From JAXLSZ01 sp046330315 (GTDB taxonomy: Bacteria; Actinomycetota; Thermoleophilia; Solirubrobacterales; 70-9): a DNA stretch of 64,000 nt. Shown one piece after another: positions 57,615 to 64,000 of the stretch. Every line of letters begins with the position of its first letter. Position 1 is the stretch's first letter. Location of the stretch: positions 434,001 to 498,000 of the forward strand of contig JAXLSZ010000005.1 of assembly GCA_046330315.1 (NCBI GenBank). Reading direction: 5' to 3'. The notes below the pieces were generated by a model. That model had not been told where the DNA came from. It searched no databases and saw only the letters and a list, made by a program, of their open reading frames with translations. A program made the position numbers and the translations under genes.

Positions 57615-60023
57615 TTGAGCCATCCCGACAGGACCAAGCTCCCGATCAGGCGCCCGGGGTTCGGCGGGGTGGCGGAACGCACGCTCGAAGGCTCCCGCCC
57701 CGACTGGGAGGCGATCGGGCACGTCGAGGCTCCCGACGGCGCCCCGAACGTGCTGCTGGTGCTGATCGACGACGCGGGATTCGGCAACCCCTCGACCTTT
57801 GGCGGCCCGATCGAGACGCCCAACTACACCCGGCTCGCGGAGGGCGGGCTGAAGTACAACCGCTTCCATGTCACCGCGCTCTGCTCGCCGACCCGGGCGG
57901 CGCTGCTGACCGGTCGCAACAGCCACGCGGTGGGGTTCGGCTCGGTGGGCGAGTTCTCGACCGGCTTCCCCGGGTACACGGCGTTCGTCCCCGACGACTG
58001 CGTCCCGTTCCCGCGAATCCTCCGCGACAACGGCTACAGCACAGCCGCGTTCGGCAAGTGGCACCTGACGCCGGATGGCCAGCAGGGTCCGTCGGGACCG
58101 TTCGATCGCTGGCCGGTGGGCTGGGGCTTCGACTACTTCTACGGCTTCCTGGGCGGAGGCTCGGGTCAGTGGGACCCGTGTCTGGCGGAGAACCAGAGGA
58201 TCATCGGAACGCCCGAGGCCTTCTACGACTCCGAGGACCCCTACTACCTCCCCGACGACATGGCCGACAAGACGATCGAGTGGCTGCACGCGATCCGCGC
58301 CCAGGACGCGCGAAAGCCGTTCTTCGCCTACTTCTCCACCGGCTGCAGTCACGCTCCCCACCACGTCTCCGAGCAGTGGGCGGCGAGGTACAGGGGCAGG
58401 TTCGACCAGGGCTGGGACAGGCTGCGGGAGGAAACCTTCGCCCGCCAGAAGGAGCTGGGGGTGATACCCCCCGAGGCGGAGCTGACCCCGCGCGACGACG
58501 CCTTCCCCGCCTGGGAGGACGTTCCCGAGAAGCTGAAGACCTACTACGCCCGGCAGATGGAGGTCTACGCGGGCTATTCCGAGAACGCCGACCACAACGT
58601 CGGCCGCGTGATCGATGCGATCGGCGAGCTCGGCGAGCTGGACAACACGCTGATCCTCTGGATCTGGGGCGACAACGGCGCCAGCATGGAGGGAACGATC
58701 ACCGGCTCCTTCAACGAGCTGACGATGCAGAACGGCATTCCGTTGACCGACGAGATGCAGCTCCAGCTCGCAGAGCGCTACGGGGGCATCGAGGCGTGGG
58801 GCAACCAGATGATGGCGCCCCACTACTCGGCGGCCTGGGCCTGGGCCGGCAACACGCCGTTTAAGTGGGGCAAGCAGGTGGGGTCCCACCTTGGCGGGAC
58901 CCGCAACCCGCTGGTGGCCCGCTGGCCCGAGCGGATCCGTGAGAGCGGCGCGCTGAGGTCGCACTTCACGCACGTGATCGACGTCGGGCCGACGATTCTC
59001 GACGTGGCCGGCATCCCGATGCCCACCCACATCGACGGGATCGAGCAGCGGCCGATGCACGGTTCGACCTTCGCCGACTCCCTGACCGACGCCGACGCCC
59101 CCGAGCGCCACACCCAGCAGTACTTCGAGACGATCGGCAACAGGGCGATGTACAAGGACGGCTGGTGGCTGGCGATGCGGACGGAGCGGATCCCCTGGGT
59201 GATCACGCCGGAGGCGCTGAAGCCCTACGCCCCCGGGGCCTGGGACCCGGACAAGGACCCGGTCGAGCTCTACTACCTGCCCGACGACTACAGCCAGGCG
59301 AACGACCTCGCGGCGGAGCATCCCGAGAAGGTCGAGGAGCTCAGGAAGCTGTTCTGGGAGGAGGCGGAGCGCTACGACGTCCTGCCGCTGCTCGCAACCC
59401 TGGCGCCGTTCTTCGGCATCGTGCCGCCGCTCCCCGACCTGCCGAGCTACGAGTTCCGCGCTGATGTCCAGAACGTGCTCTCGGGGATGATCCCGCGGAT
59501 CTACAACCACTCCTACTCGATCAGCGCCGATCTGGTCGTTCCCGAGGGCGGCGCCGAGGGCGTGATCGTCGCCGAGGCCGACCACATGGGCGGCTTCTCG
59601 CTCTTCGTGGACGGGGGGAAGCTGATCCACACGTACTCGATGATGGGTGTCTTCGTCTTCCGCCAGGTTTCGGAGGAGGATCTGCCCGAAGGGGAGGTCA
59701 CGGTGCGGATGGAGTTCGCCGCCGATTCGGCGAAGCCGGCCACGGGCGGTGAGGTGACGTTGCTCATGGACGGCAGGCCAGTGGGTGGTGGCCGCATGGA
59801 GCACACCGTCCCGATTCGCTTCTCCGGCTACGCGGGCATGGACATCGGACGCGACAACGGCGGCGTCGTGGACGCCTGTTACGAGGATCGCAAGCCCTTC
59901 CCCTTCACCGGCACGATCAGGAAGGTCGTCTTCGACGTCCAGCCGCATGCCTCCGAGTCGGACAGGCGCGAGCTTCACCAGAGCGTCCACCACGGCCACA
60001 CCGCACACGCGCTAACCGCATGA
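57615..60023 (+). CDS. Arylsulfatase 2 (type I sulfatase)
   Basis: 802 residues. Metal ligands D52 and D53 (LIDDAGFGN), the formylglycine motif CSPTRAALLTGR at C90, KWHL, CSHAPHH, WGDNGASMEGT and WGKQVGSHLGG are all intact. It is colinear with arylsulfatase 1 from that protein's residue ~167 on and belongs to the large bacterial arylsulfatases near 800 residues. TTG 57615 was chosen because GGAGG lies 5 bases upstream; the frame is open further to 57519. There is no signal peptide. A DUF1269 gene follows 19 bp later, matching the domain fused in the other copy. The radical SAM maturase at 31408 may act on it. Confidence 0.92.
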   Translation: MSHPDRTKLPIRRPGFGGVAERTLEGSRPDWEAIGHVEAPDGAPNVLLVLIDDAGFGNPSTFGGPIETPNYTRLAEGGLKYNRFHVTALCSPTRAALLTGRNSHAVGFGSVGEFSTGFPGYTAFVPDDCVPFPRILRDNGYSTAAFGKWHLTPDGQQGPSGPFDRWPVGWGFDYFYGFLGGGSGQWDPCLAENQRIIGTPEAFYDSEDPYYLPDDMADKTIEWLHAIRAQDARKPFFAYFSTGCSHAPHHVSEQWAARYRGRFDQGWDRLREETFARQKELGVIPPEAELTPRDDAFPAWEDVPEKLKTYYARQMEVYAGYSENADHNVGRVIDAIGELGELDNTLILWIWGDNGASMEGTITGSFNELTMQNGIPLTDEMQLQLAERYGGIEAWGNQMMAPHYSAAWAWAGNTPFKWGKQVGSHLGGTRNPLVARWPERIRESGALRSHFTHVIDVGPTILDVAGIPMPTHIDGIEQRPMHGSTFADSLTDADAPERHTQQYFETIGNRAMYKDGWWLAMRTERIPWVITPEALKPYAPGAWDPDKDPVELYYLPDDYSQANDLAAEHPEKVEELRKLFWEEAERYDVLPLLATLAPFFGIVPPLPDLPSYEFRADVQNVLSGMIPRIYNHSYSISADLVVPEGGAEGVIVAEADHMGGFSLFVDGGKLIHTYSMMGVFVFRQVSEEDLPEGEVTVRMEFAADSAKPATGGEVTLLMDGRPVGGGRMEHTVPIRFSGYAGMDIGRDNGGVVDACYEDRKPFPFTGTIRKVVFDVQPHASESDRRELHQSVHHGHTAHALTA

Positions 60024-60042
60024 GCGGGCGGGGGACGAGGCC

Positions 60043-60561
60043 GTGATCAAGCTCCACGACACGATTGACGTGCTGATCGGCGGCTACCTCTCCAAGGACG
60101 CCGCGGAGGAGGACTACGAGGCGGTTCGCCAGTGCGGGGCGCACCTCCAGGGTGCGGTCGTGGTCAGCAAGGACCTCGAGGGGAAGCTCTCGGTCGAGCA
60201 GACCGATCACATGGTCCGCGAGGGGGCCGAGGGCCTCGGCGCCGTCGGCTTCGCCGTGGGGCTCTTCGCGCCGCCCCTCCTGGCCGCCACCGCCATCGGC
60301 GCCGTGATGGGGGCCGGGGTCGGCGGATTGCTGCATCACAAGGTCTCCGGGAAGTTCGGCGAGCAGGCGGCGCAGACGATCCCGCTGGGAGGCGCGGGAC
60401 TGATCGTCGCCTACTCGCATTCGGAGGCCGGGAAGGTCGAGCCCGCTGTGACCAGGGCCGTCAGCAAGGCGATCGGCGAGGCCGAGGGGAGCCACGTCGA
60501 GGCCCTGCGGGGTGCGCTCGAGGACGCCCAGAAGAAGCTGGCCGAGCAGGGAGACTCCTGA
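60043..60561 (+). CDS. DUF1269-like membrane protein paired with arylsulfatase 2
   Basis: 172 residues. IDVLIGGYLSKDAAEEDYEAV, LQGAVVVSKDLEGKLSVEQT, the hydrophobic GFAVGLFAPPLLAATAIGAVM and GGAGLIVAYSHSEAGKVEPAV match, segment by segment, the N-terminal domain of the arylsulfatase at 28508 (for example VAVGLLAPPLLASAAAGALA). GTG 60043 lies 19 bp after the sulfatase stop. A membrane or scaffold role for the sulfatase is inferred. Confidence 0.85.
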   Translation: MIKLHDTIDVLIGGYLSKDAAEEDYEAVRQCGAHLQGAVVVSKDLEGKLSVEQTDHMVREGAEGLGAVGFAVGLFAPPLLAATAIGAVMGAGVGGLLHHKVSGKFGEQAAQTIPLGGAGLIVAYSHSEAGKVEPAVTRAVSKAIGEAEGSHVEALRGALEDAQKKLAEQGDS

Positions 60562-60655
60562 GGGGACACGTCCGGGTTGGACGGGGGCGCCCGGCCGGGG
60601 CGCAGCGCCGCTCCTCCCGGGGCCATCCGAACGACTCGGGGTCGCCCGGCCCTAG

Positions 60656-60661
60656 TAGCCT
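60656..60661 (+). promoter_or_regulatory. -10 hexamer (TAGCCT) of the MFS gene
   Basis: TAGCCT, 9 bases before the ATG at 60671; no Shine-Dalgarno sequence between. Confidence 0.5.
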
Positions 60662-60670
60662 GCCTCGCCG

Positions 60671-62305
60671 ATGACCCCCGATCCAAAAGCCCCGGATCCG
60701 AACGGGACGGCGGCGCCCGAGGAGCGCTCCTCCTCGCCCAAGCGCCAGGGGCTCGTTCTCGCCTCCCTGGTCGCCGTGGCGACCGTCGCCAACCTCGGCC
60801 TGGCGGTCGCCAACGTCGCGCTCCCCGACATCGGCGAGCACTTCGACGCCTCTCAGACCGAGCTCAACCTCGTCGCCGTCGCCTACTCGCTCGGCCTCGC
60901 CTGCTCGGTGCTCTACTTCGGCGCGGTCGGGGACCGCTACGGGCGCAAGGGGATCCTCCTGGTCGGCATGGCGCTGACCGTCCCGGTGGACCTGATCGCC
61001 GCCTTCGCGCCCTCGATCGGCGTCCTCTTCGGGGCCCGCTTCGTCGGCGGCCTGGCGGCGGGCATGGCCTACCCGACCACGCTGGCCCTGATCACCGCGC
61101 TGTGGTCCGGGCCAGCCCGGACCAAGTCGATCGCGCTGTGGGCGGCGACGGGCGCCGCCTTCACCTCGCTGGGGCCGCTCCTCTCGGGGCTGCTGCTGAC
61201 CAGGTTCTCGTGGGGCTCCCCCTTCCTGATCACCCTGCCGCTGGCGGTGATCGCCCTGATCATGGCCGCGAAGCTGATACCCGCGCACGTCAACGAGACG
61301 ACCGATCCCGTCGACCACCCCGGCGGTGTGCTCTCGATCTTCCTGGTTGGCGCGCTGATCCTCGGGATCAACCTGATCGTCGTGCCCGACAAGACCTCGG
61401 CCGCGCTCGGACTGCTGGCCGTCGCCGCCGCGGCGCTGGTCGCCTTCCTGATCCGCGAGCGCCGCGCGAAGTTCCCGCTGTACGACCTCGAGGTGGCCTC
61501 TCGGCGCACCTTCTGGGTTGCCGCGGTGGCGGGGATCATCGTCTTCGGGTCGCTGATGGGGACGATGTACATCGGGCAGCAGTTCCTCCAGAACGTGCTC
61601 GGTTACTCGACCGTCGGCGCCGGCGCGGCGATCCTGCCCGCCGCCGTGGTGATGGTCCTGGTCGCGCCCCGCTCGGCGAAGCTGGTCGAGAGCAGGGGGG
61701 CGCGCTTCACGCTGCTGTTCGGCTACGTCTTCGTCTTCCTCGGCTTCCTGACGATGCTCCTGCTCTGGAAGGAGGGCATCCCCTACTGGGAGGTGGCGCT
61801 CGGCTACGCCTTCGTCGGGGTCGGGGTCGGCCTGGCCGGAACGCCGGCCTCGCACTCGCTGACCGGCTCGGTCCCCGTGCGGAAGGTCGGCATGGCCTCC
61901 GGAACCGCCGACCTCCAGCGCGACCTCGGCGGGGCGATCATGCAGTCGATCATGGGCGCCTTCCTGACCGCGGGTTACGCGGCCGCGGCCGGTGCCGCGA
62001 TCACCGCCTCGGGCAGGAACGTCACCGACAGCGTCCAGAGCGAGCTGACCAAGTCCTTCTCGAGCGCGGCCGACCTCGCGCAGCGCTACCCGCCCTCGAC
62101 CCAGGAGAAGATCATCGCGGCGGCCAAGACCTCGTTCCTGCAGGGCGACGAGTGGGCCTACGTGGCCGGGATCGTCGCAGTCCTGCTCGGTGCGGTGATC
62201 GTCTTCTTCCTCTTCCCGAAGGCCGAGGAGGAGAAGCGGATGCTCGCCTCCTTCGAGGCCGAGGACCAAGCCGGGGACGGCGGAGCGGCGGCGGCGCCCG
62301 CCTAG
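60671..62305 (+). CDS. MFS drug exporter (DHA2, 14-helix)
   Basis: 544 residues, about 14 helices. The motif GDRYGRKGILLVGM (motif A), AVALPDIG-like VANVALPDIGEHFDASQTELN in helix 1 and the central DPVDHPGGVLSI linker of DHA2 proteins are visible. An extracytoplasmic loop of about 80 residues lies before the last helix (ASGRNVTDSVQSELTKSFSS). It probably exports drugs or metabolites with protons. Its stop overlaps that of the convergent UPF0104 gene. Confidence 0.9.
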   Translation: MTPDPKAPDPNGTAAPEERSSSPKRQGLVLASLVAVATVANLGLAVANVALPDIGEHFDASQTELNLVAVAYSLGLACSVLYFGAVGDRYGRKGILLVGMALTVPVDLIAAFAPSIGVLFGARFVGGLAAGMAYPTTLALITALWSGPARTKSIALWAATGAAFTSLGPLLSGLLLTRFSWGSPFLITLPLAVIALIMAAKLIPAHVNETTDPVDHPGGVLSIFLVGALILGINLIVVPDKTSAALGLLAVAAAALVAFLIRERRAKFPLYDLEVASRRTFWVAAVAGIIVFGSLMGTMYIGQQFLQNVLGYSTVGAGAAILPAAVVMVLVAPRSAKLVESRGARFTLLFGYVFVFLGFLTMLLLWKEGIPYWEVALGYAFVGVGVGLAGTPASHSLTGSVPVRKVGMASGTADLQRDLGGAIMQSIMGAFLTAGYAAAAGAAITASGRNVTDSVQSELTKSFSSAADLAQRYPPSTQEKIIAAAKTSFLQGDEWAYVAGIVAVLLGAVIVFFLFPKAEEEKRMLASFEAEDQAGDGGAAAAPA

Positions 62306-63525
62306 GACTCCCCGGGCGGCGGAGGCGGTTCCGGGGCGCCCACCTGGGGGCCTCCGGGCGGCGCAGGCGGCTCCGGAGGCCCCTCCCCCTCCGCGCCGTC
62401 CCCCTCCGGCCCGCGGCCGGAGCGCTTCTCCTGCCGCCGCTTCCGCCGCTCCTCGGCCAGCTCGCGACTCCTCTCCTTGGCGCTCCCGTAGGAGGACTCG
62501 ACCAGCTCCCTGCCCCCCTTCCAGCCGAACACCCAGGAGACCATGACGATCGCGAACACGACGTTCCAGGCCGAGACGACGAGCTGCTGGGCGGCCGAGT
62601 AGGCGGTGGCGGTGGACTTCGAGGTCTGCTGGCGCAGCGCCGCGGCGTTCATCGCCTGGTTGACGCCGACCCCGCCGGGCGTCACCGACACCGAGTTGGA
62701 GATCGAGTTGGAGGCGCTCACGGTGGCGACGTTGTGAAAGGTGACCGGGATCCCGTAGGCGCCGAGGAAGACGGCGATCACTCCCAGACGGGCGAGGTAG
62801 CTCGCCAGCTCGGGCAGGGCCACCCCGAGCACCATCCGCCTCGGCTGGGTGAGGACGGCGCCGCCGGTCGCGAGCTCGGCCCGCAGCTTCTTGGTGCGGC
62901 GCCAGAAGATCCGCACCAGCAGCGCGATCAGCACGGCCACCCCGGCCAGCGAGAGCAGGATCACCCCCTGGTGGTCGGAGAGGAAGCCGAGCTTGATCGA
63001 GAACGAGCCCGCGACGGAGAGGAAGAGGTAGAGGTAGAGCGCGACGTTGAAGACCGAGAAGGGGATCTTCTGGACCACCAGCCCCGAGAGTGTCGCGGCG
63101 TAGGTGGCACCGGCGATCAGCGCCGCGAACATCCCCAGCATCGCGAAGGTGCCCAGGTTCGCGGGGACGAACCCGTTGAGGGCGACCGCGGTCGCGTAGC
63201 AGGCGAGGACTATGCGGTAGCGGATGTGCGGCTCCGGCCAGGCGGCGCGCAGGATCGACAGCCACGCCAACGCGACCAGGGAGGTCTGCGCGGTCTGCAG
63301 GATCGAGCCGGCGAATATCGCCCAGACGGGCACCTCCGCGATCTTGCGCAGCAGCTGGCGGAGCCACTCGCCGATCGGGATCCCGATCAGATCGCAGACG
63401 AGGATCGCCAGCGCGAGCCCGCCCACCCAGACGACGATCCGGGCGACGCGGGCCCCGATCGAGCTGCCGTCGCGAATCCAGCGCAGGCGGTCCCCGAACG
63501 AGCGTGAACCGGCGCGGGCTTCCAC
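62302..63525 (-). CDS. UPF0104/lysylphosphatidylglycerol synthase-like flippase domain protein
   Basis: 407 residues, about eight helices. LNGFVPANLGTFAMLGMFA and SVTPGGVGVNQAMNAAAL are the UPF0104 signatures. The C-terminal 70 residues are charged and then Pro/Gly-rich. Members include the membrane part of MprF and polyprenol-linked transport proteins. It lacks a synthetase domain. GTG 63525 lies six bases behind TAGGAT. It is convergent with the MFS gene and overlaps it by four bases. Confidence 0.85.
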   Translation of the reverse strand: MEARAGSRSFGDRLRWIRDGSSIGARVARIVVWVGGLALAILVCDLIGIPIGEWLRQLLRKIAEVPVWAIFAGSILQTAQTSLVALAWLSILRAAWPEPHIRYRIVLACYATAVALNGFVPANLGTFAMLGMFAALIAGATYAATLSGLVVQKIPFSVFNVALYLYLFLSVAGSFSIKLGFLSDHQGVILLSLAGVAVLIALLVRIFWRRTKKLRAELATGGAVLTQPRRMVLGVALPELASYLARLGVIAVFLGAYGIPVTFHNVATVSASNSISNSVSVTPGGVGVNQAMNAAALRQQTSKSTATAYSAAQQLVVSAWNVVFAIVMVSWVFGWKGGRELVESSYGSAKERSRELAEERRKRRQEKRSGRGPEGDGAEGEGPPEPPAPPGGPQVGAPEPPPPPGES

Positions 63526-63531
63526 GATCCG

Positions 63532-63537
63532 ATCCTA
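63532..63537 (-). promoter_or_regulatory. -10 hexamer (TAGGAT) of the UPF0104 gene
   Basis: TAGGAT on the minus strand, six bases before the GTG; it overlaps the stop codon of the upstream YrhK-like gene. The transcript would be leaderless. Confidence 0.45.
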
Positions 63538-64000
63538 GTCCGAGGCAGCGGCCGGCCGCTCGAACGCCTGCAGGACGCCTCCGACGGCAAAGCAGGCGGC
63601 GCCCCAGAAGGTCCCCCAGTTGGCGAGGTCCACGTTGATCACGCCGCCGGTCTGGGGGCTGGTGAACGCTGCCACCGCGGAGACGAAGAACAGGGCGGAG
63701 CCGAGTTGGTTGACCGCGACGATCCACCAGTCGAGGCGGCGGGGCAGCAGCTTCGGCCGCCCGTGGCACACCTCGACCATCGAGAGATGGCCCGAGACCA
63801 GGAACATCACGCAGCCGATCATCTCCGGGGTCCAGATCAGCCGGTTGACCTGCTTGGCGCTCAGACCCTCCATGAACGAGTCGATCAGGCTGACCCCGAA
63901 GGCGAGGGTGCCGGCGAAGAGCACGAAGGTGGCCAGCCACTCGATCCGCATCGGCTCGTAGGACCACCACCTCCATGCCTCGCCGCGGAGCGAGCCGCTG
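63535..64000 (-). CDS. YrhK-like membrane protein, 5' end beyond the window
   Basis: The frame is open from the stop at 63535 to the right edge, at least 154 residues. The edge-side part (RGEAWRWWSYEPMRIEWLAT) runs straight into LFAGTLAFGVSLIDSFMEGL, so the Met at 63951 is internal, not the start. At least four helices are present. YrhK-domain proteins often begin with such a W-rich WRWWxxEPxRI block. Function unknown. Confidence 0.7.
   Translation of the reverse strand, partial: SGSLRGEAWRWWSYEPMRIEWLATFVLFAGTLAFGVSLIDSFMEGLSAKQVNRLIWTPEMIGCVMFLVSGHLSMVEVCHGRPKLLPRRLDWWIVAVNQLGSALFFVSAVAAFTSPQTGGVINVDLANWGTFWGAACFAVGGVLQAFERPAAASD

Overview
The window is very GC-rich, densely packed DNA that reads as a chromosomal segment of an actinobacterium. 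Protein character (menaquinol bc complex of QcrABC type, two cytochrome bd loci, DUF1269/DUF6325/SHOCT stress-type proteins, DUF389, UPF0104, GAP-family and DUF7144-type membrane proteins) points to class Thermoleophilia, order Solirubrobacterales. That placement is inference from protein style, not from a marker search. The left edge (end of rsmG, then parA-parB) is the arrangement usually found near oriC. I saw no phage, insertion sequence, CRISPR array or rRNA.

Region by region. 1-6.7 kb: rsmG tail, parA, parB, tRNA-Ile(GAU), bifunctional nuclease, small membrane protein, a phosphodiesterase-like alkaline phosphatase, gtrA and a GT87-like membrane glycosyltransferase. 6.7-9.7 kb: YmdB-type phosphoesterase (minus strand), divergent from an ABC exporter. 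9.7-17.7 kb: a heme/respiration block of hemB, a fused AhbA-AhbB-like siroheme decarboxylase homologue, hemL, an unknown gene, Rieske, cytochrome b, a subunit IV-cytochrome c fusion, menG and a polyprenyl diphosphate synthase. 17.7-21.5 kb: zinc-ribbon protein, dcd behind a tandem repeat, tatA, tatC, TPR-like protein, tRNA-Lys(CUU) and a DUF1269 protein. 21.6-27.5 kb: cydA-cydB-cydD-cydC. 27.5-34 kb: class II amidotransferase, a DUF1269-arylsulfatase fusion, a convergent radical-SAM sulfatase maturase and a cation/proton antiporter. 34-38.6 kb (minus): cydA2-cydB2-pfkB-cyclase-alkyltransferase-like. 38.8-46 kb: NDH-2, then a minus-strand operon zwf-GH15-GMC oxidoreductase-DUF389 with two apparent single-base frameshifts. 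46-57.4 kb: SHOCT, DUF6325 and DUF7144 proteins, glutamate decarboxylase, acyl-CoA synthetase, MalT-like LuxR regulator, GAP protein, DUF1254 protein and a second SHOCT membrane protein. 57.5-64 kb: a second arylsulfatase with a separate DUF1269 gene, an MFS exporter, UPF0104 and a YrhK-like protein cut by the window edge.

The strongest unexplained signal is an 18-bp motif, CACCCG-N3-CGGATGATG, found seven times, always between genes. Six copies lie 20-21 bp upstream of a -10-like hexamer. Those six stand in front of the amidotransferase/arylsulfatase-1 locus, NDH-2, the zwf operon, the SHOCT operon, a DUF7144 gene and arylsulfatase 2. It looks like a local regulon joining sulfatases, NADPH/trehalose metabolism, NDH-2 and DUF1269/SHOCT membrane proteins. 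A second theme is the DUF1269-sulfatase link: fused in one locus, adjacent in the other, with the maturase beside the fused copy. Many genes also carry a TANNNT hexamer only 6-11 bases before the start codon, which suggests leaderless transcripts.
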